Numbered from the stretch's first letter, positions 24,619-34,355 are shown. The stretch is 64,000 nt of DNA from Roseovarius carneus (GCF_020141465.1 NZ_JAHSPD010000001.1:2586374-2650373); one strand, 5' to 3'. Numbers and translations are program-made. The notes: generated by a model not told the origin, from the letters alone.

Positions 24619-25863
24619 TTAACGTGGCTTTTGCGGTGTCTTCGCCGCAAACCCTGCGGTTTTCGCATAGCCCTTCACGATCGCCTCGCGCTCGGCATGG
24701 CTGAGCACGTCCTCCACATCGTCAAACCCGGCGGGGCTGCGCTTTTCCACCTCGTCGATCACACGCTCCGGCCCGCCTGCGCGGTTCATGCGGACGACCT
24801 CGGCGGTTTTGGGCAGCCGCTCAAGCTCGTATCGGTAAAGGGCCTCGCGCGGATGCTCGGACCGCGCCAGAAGATCGGCAAGGCAGCGCGCGTCAAGAAT
24901 GGCCTGCGCCGAGCCGTTGGAGCCCACGGGATACATCGGATGCGCCGCATCGCCCAAAAGCGTGACGCGCCCATGGGTCCAGCGCGGCAGCGCATCGCGG
25001 TCCGCCATGGGATACTCGAAAATCGCATCACTCGCGCGGACCAGCGCCTCGATATCCATGCCCGGCACGTGAAACCGCTTGGCAAAGGGCAACACCTTGG
25101 ACAAGGGCGCAGTCTTTGACCAGCTTTCGGGCGGCGGGGGCGAGACGCTGGCGTCGGCCATGCGGATATTCACGACCCAGTTCATAAGCTGCTTGCCATT
25201 CTCAGCCCGCGTAATCGGATAGAGCACAAGCTTGCCGCCCAAGCCCCCGGCGATGGCCATTGTCTCGCCATCCTCCCAGACGGGCCAGTCCACGGCCCCG
25301 CGCCACATCACCACGCCTTCCCAGCTGGGCCGCCCCTCACGCGGATAGAACTGCCTCCGCCCGGCGCTATGAATCCCGTCGGCGCAGATCAGAACCTCAC
25401 CCCGGATCGTGCGCGAGGCAAGGCCATCGCGCGTGTCCTTGAAATAGGCCGTCACACCACCCTCATCCTGCACAAACCCCGACAGGCGCAGTCCCGTCAG
25501 CACGGCGTCCGCGCCCATCCGGTCGATCACGGCCTCGTAGAGCATCTTTTGCAGCCGCCCCCGGTGGATTGAGAATTGCGGATGCGCGTGGCCTGCATGG
25601 GTTCCGCGCAGCTCGCGCCAGACCTCTTGGCCCAAGCGATTGAGGTAGCGCAGCTCGCGCGTCCTGAGCCCGATCCTGTCGAGCTCAGGCAAAAGGCCCA
25701 GCGCCTCCAGCTCGGCAATGGAATGGGGCAATGTGTTGATGCCCACACCCACCTCGCGCACGGTCGCGGCCTGCTCGATCACCTGCGCCTTGATCCCGCG
25801 CTGGTGCAGCATCAGCGCGGTGGTCAGCCCGCCAATCCCTGCGCCCGCGATCAGGATGGTCAT
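24619..25863 (-). CDS. Flavin-dependent monooxygenase, PhzS-like
   Basis: A 414-residue class A flavoprotein hydroxylase. It has the FAD GxGxxG motif ILIAGAGIGGLTTALML at the N-terminus, the DG motif VLICADGIHSAGR, the GD motif VTLLGDAAHPMYPVGSNG, and PQFSIHRGRLQKML. The blocks MWRGAVDWPVWEDGETM and YPMADRDALPRW closely follow PhzS, the phenazine-1-carboxylate hydroxylase. No other phenazine gene is present, so the substrate is probably a different aromatic or heteroaromatic acid. Its start overlaps the stop of the cupin gene upstream, so it is part of a four-gene unit. Confidence 0.88.
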   Translation of the reverse strand: MTILIAGAGIGGLTTALMLHQRGIKAQVIEQAATVREVGVGINTLPHSIAELEALGLLPELDRIGLRTRELRYLNRLGQEVWRELRGTHAGHAHPQFSIHRGRLQKMLYEAVIDRMGADAVLTGLRLSGFVQDEGGVTAYFKDTRDGLASRTIRGEVLICADGIHSAGRRQFYPREGRPSWEGVVMWRGAVDWPVWEDGETMAIAGGLGGKLVLYPITRAENGKQLMNWVVNIRMADASVSPPPPESWSKTAPLSKVLPFAKRFHVPGMDIEALVRASDAIFEYPMADRDALPRWTHGRVTLLGDAAHPMYPVGSNGSAQAILDARCLADLLARSEHPREALYRYELERLPKTAEVVRMNRAGGPERVIDEVEKRSPAGFDDVEDVLSHAEREAIVKGYAKTAGFAAKTPQKPR

Positions 25864-26372
25864 GTGGCGCCCTCGGCTGTATCCTGTGGTGCGTCCGCAG
25901 GTCCATCCGCCGCCCCATCCGCATCGGGCGGCGGCAGGAAATCAATCGCATGGGCCGCAGAGACCGCCACCACCTCGGCCACATTCGGTTCAGGCCCCAT
26001 ATTATTGATCTCCCAGAACAAGTCGTAAAGCCTGAGGGCGGGCGTCACCCAGAAAAGCGTCTTGATCGTCCGGTCGGAGTGGTTGAAAATCCCGTGCGGG
26101 ATGCCGCGCGGCAGCTTCACCAGATCGCCCGGCTCGCCAATCATTTCCTGCCCGTCCAGCAGGAAATCAAACCGCCCTTCGAGGATATAGAGAAACTCGT
26201 CCTGCTCGGGGTGGATATGGGGCGGCACGAAGGTGCCGGGCGGCAGGGTCGCGTGCCATGTGAAGCAATCGTCGGTCAGCTGCTTGGGCACATAGGTCTG
26301 CCCGAGGATGTTCCATCGGATGCCCTCAAGGCTGTCTTGAGATTTCACGATCCCCGGCTGCATTTTGGTCAT
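25860..26372 (-). CDS. Cupin-domain protein (copy 1)
   Basis: A 170-residue single-cupin protein. The metal-binding motif is FVPPHIHPEQDEFLYILEG, with the second motif GDLVKLPRGIPHGIFNHS, giving two His, a Glu and a third His. The C-terminal part (RLYDLFWEINNMG ... IDFLPPPDA) matches that of the second cupin gene two genes upstream, so the two are tandem paralogues. Members may be dioxygenases, isomerases or binding proteins; the activity is not predictable. It overlaps both neighbours by four bases. Confidence 0.85.
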   Translation of the reverse strand: MTKMQPGIVKSQDSLEGIRWNILGQTYVPKQLTDDCFTWHATLPPGTFVPPHIHPEQDEFLYILEGRFDFLLDGQEMIGEPGDLVKLPRGIPHGIFNHSDRTIKTLFWVTPALRLYDLFWEINNMGPEPNVAEVVAVSAAHAIDFLPPPDADGAADGPADAPQDTAEGAT

Positions 26373-27226
26373 GTCCTATCCTCTCCTTCTGGCGCATCGC
26401 CCAGCCATGCCTTGGTGATCGGCGCGTGGGCATCTTTCAACCCCTCCAGCACGGTAAAGTGGTTATGCGTGCGGTCGATATGGAGGTGCACAGGCACGTC
26501 CAGCCCCGACCACATCATCGCCATAAGCCGTGCTTGGCGGATAAACTCAGGCCGCTCACCGCCGCCGACCCACACGGTCAGGGGGCTGGTCTGGCCAGGC
26601 ATATGCAGCACCGCGCTTTCCAACCGCGCCTCCTCCACGTCCATCCGTAGGGTCTCATTCATCGTGGTGTGCAGCAAGGGCCGCAGATCATGCAGCCCGC
26701 TGATCGACAAGGTACTCTGGATACGGGCCTGCACGTCCGCTCCGAGCGGCGTATCCTCGCACAGCATCCGCGTCACCAGATGCCCCCCCGCGGAATGGCC
26801 CGCCAAACAGATCGGACCGGGCACATGGGCTGCCGCGTGGCTGATCGCCTGCCCGATCTCGGCGGTGATCTCGCGCACCCGCGCATCGGGCGTGAGCGTA
26901 TAGCTCGGGATGCAGACGGCCCAGCCATTGGCGAGCGCTCCTTCCGCCAGATCGCTCCAATAAGATTTGTCGAGCCGCATCCAATAGCCGCCATGCACGA
27001 ACACGGCGAGGCCCTTGGGCGTGCCCTCAGGGCGCAAAATATCGAGGACGTGCCGGGGTGCTTGCCCGTAAGGCACACCTTCCTCCAAACGCTCAGGCGG
27101 CAAGCCCGCGCGATATGTGGCAGCGCGCCCAGCCCAGAAGGCAGGCAACGCGTGGGAATTTTCCACATGCGCCATATTGGCGAAGGCATCGTCCCAATCT
27201 ATTTTGGCCGCCATATCTTCGCTCAC
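26369..27226 (-). CDS. Alpha/beta hydrolase (kynurenine formamidase/esterase-like)
   Basis: A protein of about 285 residues with the oxyanion motif VFVHGGYWMRLDKSYW and the nucleophile elbow GHSAGGHLVTRML. A late HLHIDRTHNHFTVLEGL holds the catalytic His, and an acid lies between. HGGYW plus GHSAGGHL is typical of arylformamidase-type (kynurenine formamidase) and related carbamate or amide hydrolases. I place the start at a GTG eight bases after the upstream cupin; an ATG four codons later is also possible. It probably cleaves an amide or ester in the same pathway as the PhzS-like enzyme. Confidence 0.82.
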   Translation of the reverse strand: MSEDMAAKIDWDDAFANMAHVENSHALPAFWAGRAATYRAGLPPERLEEGVPYGQAPRHVLDILRPEGTPKGLAVFVHGGYWMRLDKSYWSDLAEGALANGWAVCIPSYTLTPDARVREITAEIGQAISHAAAHVPGPICLAGHSAGGHLVTRMLCEDTPLGADVQARIQSTLSISGLHDLRPLLHTTMNETLRMDVEEARLESAVLHMPGQTSPLTVWVGGGERPEFIRQARLMAMMWSGLDVPVHLHIDRTHNHFTVLEGLKDAHAPITKAWLGDAPEGEDRT

Positions 27227-27233
27227 GCCCCGG

Positions 27234-27677
27234 TCACCTTGAGGCCTCGGGCGGTGGCAGGAAATCCACCTCATGAAGCGCCGAAATACGCACAAGCTCG
27301 GCGGGGTCCGTCACGCCATCAAGCTGCACAAAGAGATCATAGAGCTTGCGCGCGGGCGCCACGCCAAAAATGCACCGCGCCTCCGCGCCGGAGCGGTTGA
27401 AAATCCCATGCGCCTTGCCGCGCGGCATCTGCACCGTGTCCCCTGCTGCGGCGACACAAAGCACGGGGCCAAACTCCACCTCAAGCGTGCCGTGCAGGAC
27501 ATAGATCCACTCATCCTGATGCGGATGGATATGCGGCGGCACGAAGCTCTCTGCGGGCAAGGTCGCGTGCCAGACGAACGCCTCCTCGCTGAGCAGCTTG
27601 GGCACATAGGTCTGCCCCACCACGCTCCAGCTTTGGCCGTTCAGACCTGCCTCTGCTTTCACCACACCTGATTGCAT
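27234..27677 (-). CDS. Cupin-domain protein (copy 2)
   Basis: A 147-residue single-cupin protein, paralogous to the one downstream: the shared GQTYVPK, WHATLP, FVPPHIHPHQDEWIYVL and HGIFNRSG blocks keep the His, Glu and His ligands. The start at MQSGVVKAEAG mirrors the MTKMQPGIVKS start of copy 1 and has a GGGGGATGGGAT ribosome site; a longer frame upstream lacks support. It is the first gene of the minus-strand unit that continues with the hydrolase, cupin copy 1, monooxygenase and probably the transporter. Confidence 0.85.
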   Translation of the reverse strand: MQSGVVKAEAGLNGQSWSVVGQTYVPKLLSEEAFVWHATLPAESFVPPHIHPHQDEWIYVLHGTLEVEFGPVLCVAAAGDTVQMPRGKAHGIFNRSGAEARCIFGVAPARKLYDLFVQLDGVTDPAELVRISALHEVDFLPPPEASR

Positions 27678-27818
27678 ATCCCATCCCCCGCTTGCGCCTG
27701 TAAGGGTTTGACACTGCAATGATCCGGCCCGAAGAGCCAGCCGGAAATCGAAAAGGCCGCGCGAGCGCTTGGGTGCAGGAAACCTTTGCGGTGCGAGATG
27801 TTTGCGTTAAGCAGAGCT

Positions 27819-28334
27819 ATGGACAGTTTGTCACACCTCGAACATCTCCTGCCCGAGCTGCGCGCGTATGCGCGCGCCATCTGCACGCAGCAGAGCAACG
27901 CCGAGGACCTTGTGCAGGATGCGGTAGAACGCGCGCTCCGGGCTGCAAACCGCCCTACGCTTGTGGATGAGCTGCGCCCGTGGATGTTTCGCGTCATTCG
28001 CAACCTGCATTATGACGAGTTGCGAAAAAGGCGGGTGCGGCGGGAATATTTCACCTCCCAGAAACGTCTTTTGGATGAATTGGACACTGGCGCGGATACC
28101 GCGCGTGACGTAATGGTGCGCCTGCTCTTTGAGCGGTTGCCCGAGGACAAGCGCGAGGTTTTGTGCCTCGTCGATATAATGGGTTTGAAATACGTGGAAG
28201 CGGCAATGGTTATGGATGTTCCTGTCGGCACGGTGATGAGCCGGGTCAGCCGCGCGCGAGCCGCGCTTCTCGATTTGGTGAACCGGCCAGAGGTTCCGCT
28301 CAACCCTGCGGCGACGGGTGCGCGCAAGCCATGA
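27819..28334 (+). CDS. ECF-type RNA polymerase sigma factor
   Basis: A 171-residue sigma-70 family protein of the extracytoplasmic-function group. Region 2 runs about 8-75 (ARAICTQQSNAEDLVQDAVERAL and WMFRVIRNLHYDELRKRR). Region 4 is at about 108-160 (LPEDKREVLCLVDIMGLKY, then VPVGTVMSRVSRARAALL). The open frame has several upstream starts; this ATG gives the usual family length. Its stop overlaps the start of an anti-sigma factor gene. It is divergent from the cupin gene and convergent, through its partner, with the sulfite dehydrogenase genes. Confidence 0.87.
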   Translation: MDSLSHLEHLLPELRAYARAICTQQSNAEDLVQDAVERALRAANRPTLVDELRPWMFRVIRNLHYDELRKRRVRREYFTSQKRLLDELDTGADTARDVMVRLLFERLPEDKREVLCLVDIMGLKYVEAAMVMDVPVGTVMSRVSRARAALLDLVNRPEVPLNPAATGARKP

Positions 28335-29059
28335 CCACTCTGAGCGATGAGGATTGGGAGCGCGTCAACGCGTTCCACGATGGCGCGCTTACGCCGCCCG
28401 AGGCGCAGGCCTTTGATCAGCGCCTTGCGGCGGAGCCTGCATTGGCCGCAGCACTTGCCGAGGTGGCCGGGCTGTCGCGGAGCCTCGCCGTCTTGCGCCC
28501 CGCGATTGTGGCCGAGCCTGTCAGCCCGCCGCCCCCCACGGCCCTGCCCACCCGCCGCTGGTGGATTGGTGGGGCGCTGGCGGCGTGTCTTGCGCTTGCC
28601 GTGGGTCTGGCGCTGCCCCAGCGTGGCCCTGCGAGCCTTCTGGATATCCACCACGCCTATCTCGCGCAGGAGTTTGACGTGACCCGCAGCGCGGCGTTCT
28701 ATGTGGGCACCACGCCCAGCGCAGTGCAGCCGGACCTTACGGGCGGTAACCTCACCCCTGTGGCGCTGCGCACCATACCGGACGGGACAGTGGCCCACTA
28801 TGCCGGGCGCAACGGTTGTCGGCTGTCGTATTTTCGGGGTAAGGGCACGCTCGGCCTGCCCGCGCAGGCGGCGGTTCAGGCATCGGTTTGGACCACACGC
28901 GACGGGGTGCAACATGCGCTGGTGGCGTCAGGCATGGATGTGCCCAAGTTTGACGCAATTGCCAGCTATCTACATCAGGTCACACGACAAAGGGCAATTG
29001 ATCACCTCTATGCCGCCATGACAGACGCCACGCGAAATGCCAGCCCTTGTGTGGGCTGA
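28331..29059 (+). CDS. Membrane anti-sigma factor, partner of the adjacent ECF sigma factor
   Basis: A 242-residue protein with a cytoplasmic N-terminal domain of about 75 residues (DEDWERVNAFHDGALTPPEA and DQRLAAEPALAAAL, the usual anti-sigma pattern), a Pro-rich linker, one membrane helix (IGGALAACLALAVGLALP, about 78-95), and a periplasmic domain of about 140 residues with two Cys. No zinc-binding HxxxCxxC is present. ATGA overlap with the sigma gene shows co-translation. It should hold the sigma factor until an envelope or redox signal; the signal is unknown. Confidence 0.82.
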   Translation: MTTLSDEDWERVNAFHDGALTPPEAQAFDQRLAAEPALAAALAEVAGLSRSLAVLRPAIVAEPVSPPPPTALPTRRWWIGGALAACLALAVGLALPQRGPASLLDIHHAYLAQEFDVTRSAAFYVGTTPSAVQPDLTGGNLTPVALRTIPDGTVAHYAGRNGCRLSYFRGKGTLGLPAQAAVQASVWTTRDGVQHALVASGMDVPKFDAIASYLHQVTRQRAIDHLYAAMTDATRNASPCVG

Positions 29060-29101
29060 CACTCGCGTGGCTACAGGTCGGGAGCGTGGTTTGAGGCCGG
29101 C

Positions 29102-29455
29102 TTAGTTGCTCACGGGCGTCGGGAAATTCGGGCGATCCTCGTTATAATGCGCCGCGAGATAATCGAGGATCTCCGTGCGCTCGGGCTCGTCGATCTCCAT
29201 CATCCCCTGCTCGTCAACCATCCAGACCAGAAGCTCGTCCCAATGATCGCGCGACAGGCCCTGCTGCGCGATGATCATTTCCGAATGGCAGGCGATGCAG
29301 TTATAGTAGGTGGACTCCACCCCCGGCGCGTCCAAAAGCAGGCCGAACTCGGCCTCTTCTTCAGTGCTGGATTGCGCGGTGGCGGGGACAGCGCCAAGGG
29401 CGAAAAGCGCGCCTGTGGTCACGAGGCAAAGCGCTCGCAATGGTGCAAATGTCAT
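29102..29455 (-). CDS. sorB: Sulfite dehydrogenase cytochrome c subunit (SorB-like)
   Basis: A 117-residue secreted mono-haem cytochrome c. It has a signal peptide ending near ATAQS, the haem motif CIACH preceded by ESTYYN, and a later Met-rich stretch (VWMVDEQGMMEID) that provides the axial Met. Small size and position directly downstream of a SorA-like molybdoenzyme match SorB, which accepts electrons from sulfite oxidation. The 3' end faces the anti-sigma factor gene with about 40 bases between them. Confidence 0.85.
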   Translation of the reverse strand: MTFAPLRALCLVTTGALFALGAVPATAQSSTEEEAEFGLLLDAPGVESTYYNCIACHSEMIIAQQGLSRDHWDELLVWMVDEQGMMEIDEPERTEILDYLAAHYNEDRPNFPTPVSN

Positions 29456-29528
29456 AGTGTGTTCCTTGAGATTGGATGGTCAGGGCGGTCCCGCATAGAC
29501 CGCCCTTTCATTGGCTTTTGCGCAGGGC

Positions 29529-30818
29529 TTACCCGACGCGCAGACCAACCCGGTGCATGGTATTGTTGAGATAACCCTTGGCGTTCCAATCAATCGCGAA
29601 GGGCTGCATCTCGCCCTCGCTGTCGATTGCGCGCGCCCAGACCTCGTAATACCCCGCTTGCGGGAAGGTCACGTTCGCACGCCAATTCTGCCAGGCACCG
29701 TCATTGACGGGCGCATCAAGCTCCGCATCCATCCATGTCTTGCCGAAATCCTTCGACAGCTCGACCTTGGTAATAGAGCGGTCCCCGGCCCACGCATGGC
29801 CGCGCACTTCCGTGCCCATTTCCGCAAGGTCGGTGCCATTGGCCGGGAAGGTCACAAGCGATTTCACGGGCATCCGCTCCATGATCACCCAATCCTCTTC
29901 CGGGATATCCTGCCCCGGCTCCACCGGATAGGCAGGCACCTTGTAGGATGTGCCGGTCATCTTGGCCCCATCATGCACCACATCGCGCAGCTCGATCCGG
30001 GTCAGCCATTTTTGCGAGCATGAGCCCGGCCATCCCGGCACCACCAAACGCAAGGGGGCGCCGTTCATCGGGTGAAGCGCCTCGCCGTTCATCTCGAATG
30101 CGATGAGGATGTTATCGGTCAGCGCCTTGTCGATGGGCAGGCCGCGCGACAGCGGGCTTTTCTCCGGATCGCCAGACAGGTGGATATCCGCGCCATAATG
30201 CGCCGTGTAGACCACGTTCGATTGCACGCCCGCCTTCTCCAGCACGTCCTTGAGGCGCACACCCGTCCATTCCGAGCAGGCAATCGCGCCATAGGTCCAT
30301 TGATTGCCCTTGGCGGGCGGATCGAAGAACGCACGCCCGTTGCCACCACATTCCAGCGCCAGCGCACGGGTGACCACTTCGAATTGCTCGCGCAAATCGG
30401 CGATGGTCAGCTCCATCGGAGTGTCGGTGAACCCGTCGATGGTCAGCGTCCATGTGGAGGCGTCCATATCATCGGGCAGAAGGCCGTTGTTGCGGATGAA
30501 GTGCCGCTCCGTGGGCGTAATCGCATCGTCCAGATTTTCGGGCGGTGTTTCGGCATTGACCGGACGGTCATTGAGCAGCGTAAGCCCGTCCTTGCCCGCA
30601 AGCGGATTGTCCTGTGCGGTGGCTGCGGGCACAAAGCCGTGGGGCAAGTTGGCCCCAAACGGAATGGACGTGCCAACGATTGCGGCGATAGACGCCAGAG
30701 AAGTGTTTTGCAGGAATTTGCGTCGGTCCGGGCGGGACACTCCACCCTTGTCGCCAGCCTCGATTTGACCGTTTTCTCCCGAAACGGCCTCGATCTTTGT
30801 AAAGTCGTCTTTCGCCAT
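29529..30818 (-). CDS. sorA: Sulfite oxidase-family molybdoenzyme, periplasmic (SorA/SoxC-like)
   Basis: A 429-residue Mo enzyme exported by the Tat pathway: the signal has RRKFLQNTSLASIAAIVG. The Mo-pterin domain carries ALALECGGNGRAFF, whose Cys is the Mo ligand, and NQWTYGAIACSEWTG. The dimer domain follows (VRGHAWAGDRSITKVELS, WARAIDSEGEMQP). AGGGAGGAAACA precedes the chosen ATG. Together with the cytochrome it would oxidise sulfite to sulfate and feed cytochrome c. SoxC is the alternative, but no other sox genes are near. Confidence 0.88.
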   Translation of the reverse strand: MAKDDFTKIEAVSGENGQIEAGDKGGVSRPDRRKFLQNTSLASIAAIVGTSIPFGANLPHGFVPAATAQDNPLAGKDGLTLLNDRPVNAETPPENLDDAITPTERHFIRNNGLLPDDMDASTWTLTIDGFTDTPMELTIADLREQFEVVTRALALECGGNGRAFFDPPAKGNQWTYGAIACSEWTGVRLKDVLEKAGVQSNVVYTAHYGADIHLSGDPEKSPLSRGLPIDKALTDNILIAFEMNGEALHPMNGAPLRLVVPGWPGSCSQKWLTRIELRDVVHDGAKMTGTSYKVPAYPVEPGQDIPEEDWVIMERMPVKSLVTFPANGTDLAEMGTEVRGHAWAGDRSITKVELSKDFGKTWMDAELDAPVNDGAWQNWRANVTFPQAGYYEVWARAIDSEGEMQPFAIDWNAKGYLNNTMHRVGLRVG

Positions 30819-30941
30819 TGTTTCCTCCCTAGGCTGCAAATGCGGCTTGCTTGACGCAAACCTTCATTAGGGAAGAGACGTTTGGGGGTTCGGGTTTATT
30901 CCGCCTGCGCGCAGAATTGATTTGCCTGACCCGCGCCCCGC

Positions 30942-31985
30942 TTAGTCATACCCGGTCATCTCAAGGTATCCGCGCCCCGTATGGCTGCCCGTGATGGCCA
31001 CAGGCCCCTCCCAATAGGGGATCGCGAGGTCCATCCAGGCGCTGGGGTTGAGCGCCTCTACCCTCACATCCACGCCACGCTCGGGCAGGCGGACCTGCCA
31101 TGTGGTGGGCACCTCGCGCCCCGCGACTTGGGTTGTCTCAAGCGGTGTCGCAGCGAAGGCCCCGTCCGGAAAAGCCGTTGTCGTACCATCTGGTGCGATC
31201 CATGTGGCGGCGCTGAAATCGGCGTCATCTGTTTGTCTGAGTTGAAAGCCCATCATCTTCGCCCCATCCTCAAAAGACAGCGAGAACCAGTCCCAGCCTG
31301 ATTGCCGCTCCGACAAAGGCTGCGACGACCATTCACGGTCGAGCCACCCAGCCCCCGTGACGTCAATATCGCCTGAGGGCAAAGTCAACGTGCCTGAAAT
31401 GTCATAAAAGGGCTGCGAGTAGTAATAACTCGCCTGCCCTTCGCTGGATTTGACCGAAAAGCCCTTGTCGCCATGGAAAACAAGAGGGCCTTGGGCGGTT
31501 AAGTCCATGTCATAGGCAAACTCCGCACCGCCCGCACGCAGCGAGAGCGTGTCGAAATCCGGGCCCTCCAGCGACCACTCGTCGATCCATGCGCGAAACG
31601 GCGCGGCCTCGGCCCCCGCCTGCCCAATCCCGCCGCGCGCGAAACGTTCGGTCGCAAAATGCGCCTCGGGCGTGGTGACGGCGGCATGGGCGAACCAGAT
31701 CTGCGGCGAGGCCCAGCCCTCGGCCTCCCCCGGTGCGAGCGCGGTGCGAAAAAGCGTCCATTGCAACCCGTAAGGCGTGCCATCCGGGCCGCTGAGATTG
31801 GCGGTGAGATACCACCATTCGATGCGGTAATCGGGATGGGGTCCGTGATCCGCAGGAAAGCTGAAGGACGGGTTCGGCGCGGGCACGGCAAAATCCGCGC
31901 CAGCCTCGGTGCCGAGGCCAGAGAATCCTTGGGACTGCGCCGAAAAGGGCAAAAGCAAAAGGATAGCGGCCAGTCTAACGTTCAT
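30942..31985 (-). CDS. Lipocalin-like secreted protein (AttH/CrtC-like)
   Basis: A 347-residue protein with a signal peptide (MNVRLAAILLLLPFSAQS). It has the AttH-type lipocalin repeat: FPADHGPHPDYRIEWWYL, LQWTLFRTALAPGE, and a second-half WLDREWSSQPLS with WDWFSLSFEDG. The family includes carotenoid hydratase-like and uncharacterised AttH proteins. Its ATG overlaps the end of the ABC permease gene by 11 bases, so it belongs with that transporter. The ligand is unknown, with lipid-like molecules likely. Confidence 0.85.
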   Translation of the reverse strand: MNVRLAAILLLLPFSAQSQGFSGLGTEAGADFAVPAPNPSFSFPADHGPHPDYRIEWWYLTANLSGPDGTPYGLQWTLFRTALAPGEAEGWASPQIWFAHAAVTTPEAHFATERFARGGIGQAGAEAAPFRAWIDEWSLEGPDFDTLSLRAGGAEFAYDMDLTAQGPLVFHGDKGFSVKSSEGQASYYYSQPFYDISGTLTLPSGDIDVTGAGWLDREWSSQPLSERQSGWDWFSLSFEDGAKMMGFQLRQTDDADFSAATWIAPDGTTTAFPDGAFAATPLETTQVAGREVPTTWQVRLPERGVDVRVEALNPSAWMDLAIPYWEGPVAITGSHTGRGYLEMTGYD

Positions 31986-34355
31986 TTGCAAACACCTTCA
32001 GCAACATGGAGGGCGGCGTGCACATGAGCCGCAAGGCGGGCCACGCGGCGGCCAACCCGGCAGCGATCAGCGCGTAAAGACCCAGCCAGAGATAATCGAA
32101 CGGGAAGAGGAACATCGGCAATTGCCAGCCAAACGCCTCCACATTCACGATGCTCAGAAGCACCCAAGCCAGCGCCAGACCCACGGGGATCGCGCAAACA
32201 AAAACCACCACGGTAAGCGCCATTGCGCGCACGAGTTCCAACTGCCCCAGCTTTCGCCGCGTGAGGCCCATCGCCCAGACCGGGGCAAGCTGTGGCACGC
32301 GCAGATCGGCCAGCGTGAGAAGGCTCATGAGGATGGCAAACCCGGCCACACCCAAGGTCAGCACATTGAGCGCGGCTGTGACGGTGAATGTACGCTCGAA
32401 TACCTCAAGCGACATCGCTTTGATCGCGGCCTGATTGATGAACGCACTTTGGGGGATTCCAAGCTCTTCCTCGATCTCGCGACGGAGTGCGTCTGCGTCT
32501 TGCGTGCGGATGCCGAACTGGGCCGCATAAACCTTGGGGTGGAGCATGGAAAACACGGCGTCAGACACGATCACCTGCCCTTGCGGGTTGCCATAATCAC
32601 CCACCACAGCGCCGATGGGCAGGCGCAGATCTGGCGTGACCTGCACCGTGTCGCCCACCCAAAGATCGCCGCGCCGGGCAAGCTGTTCGTTCACCACCAC
32701 CGCCTCGCCCGCCGCCACGCGGTCCCACACGTCGGGGCTTTCGTCCAGAAAGGCCCAGTTCTCGCGATAGGTGGGCCCGACGCGGACACCGTAAAGGCGC
32801 GTGGGCTGCCCCTCGATCTGCGCGGGCCGCGACATAAGCGGCAGGGCCTCGATCCGCTGCGCCGCGAAATAGCTGTCGAGCGCCGCGCTTTGCGCTGCGC
32901 TCTCGACCCGTATGAAAAGCTCGGGCGCGAGACGTTGATCCAGAAATCCGGTAAAGGTAAGCCGGAAGCTCGACACCATCGTGGAGACGCCGATATTGGC
33001 CGAGACCGCCAGAAGAAGTGCCATGAGCGCAAGGCTCAGCCCCGGCAATTGCTGGCGCGTATCAGCCCAGAACCATGCCGCGACCGGGGCGTGCGCGCGC
33101 CGCTCCATCCAAGACAGCGCCCACGCCGCCAGCGCGGGCAGGACCAGTGCCGCCCCGATGAGCAGACACCCCAAAAGGGCAAACCCCGCGATCAGCCCAT
33201 CGCCCAGAAGCGCTAAAATTCCCGCCGCTGACAAGAGCGCGATGGCCACCCATGTTTGCGCGCGAAACCGCCCGGCCCCGGCCATGACCCAGGCGCGCGG
33301 GCGCACCGAGGCCAGAAGCGGCATGCGCGCGATCTGCCAGATGCGCCCGGCAAGCGCCACCGCCGCCCCGAGCATCGCCAGCAAGAACCCCGACAGCCAC
33401 CATTCGGACCGCAATTGCAGCGTGCCGGAGATCTGTGCGCCGTAAAGCCCCTCAAGCGTGGCGGCCACATCCGGGATCAAGAGCGCCGCAATCAGATAGC
33501 CCAGCACGATGCCAAGGGCGGCCCCAAAGGCCGCAAGCACCAGCATCTCGGCGGTAATGAGCACAATGAGTGTCCGCAAAGGCACGCCAAGCGAGCGCAG
33601 CGTGCGGATCATGCCGCGCCGCTGCTCAAAGGCCAGCCCAATGGTGCTGTGCACGATGAAAAGGCCCACGGCAAAGCTCAGCAGGCCAAAGGCGCGCAGG
33701 TTAAGGTGGAAACTGTCGGTCAGCTGCGCGACATCGGCCACTTGTTGTGAGGGCTGCACGATGAGGTCTGGTGCGACCTCTGCGAGGGGCACCTGCAAGA
33801 GCGGCTGTTCGGGCAACACAATGAGCCGGGTCAAATCCGTGCGCCCCAAAAGCGCCTGCACCGCACCGACATCCCCGATGGCCACCCCCGGCGCGATACC
33901 TGCATCGACGGTGATCTCATTACCAATCCCGTCCATCTGCCGAAGTCGCGCTGCCGTCTCGGCATTCGCAAAGAGCCGCCCCGACTGGCCAAAACTCACC
34001 GCCTCATCGAGCGCCGCCACCGCCCCAAGCCCCGTGGGCGAGGTCAGCGGATCAATCCCCACCAGCCGCACATCGCCGCGCTCCACATCTATGACGGGCG
34101 AGACAATCCAGCCCGCGCCGCGCAGCGCCAGATAAGTCTCCTGTCCGATGCTGCCGCCCTGCCGGGGAATGATCTGATCATACTGCCCCTCCCCAAGGGT
34201 CGTGGCGGCGGCATCATAGCTCGCGCGCGCCTCCGAGTTGATCGCCTCCACCCCCGACCAAAGCGCCGTGGCGAGCGCGAGCCCTGCAAGGTAGGCGAAG
34301 AGCTGAACCGGATTGCGCACCCAATGGGACAGAAGTGCGCGCAGGCAGACGCGGA

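Noticed and set aside
24619..27677. Phenazine biosynthesis cluster
   Set aside because: Only the PhzS-like monooxygenase resembles a phenazine gene; no phzA-G homologues are present.
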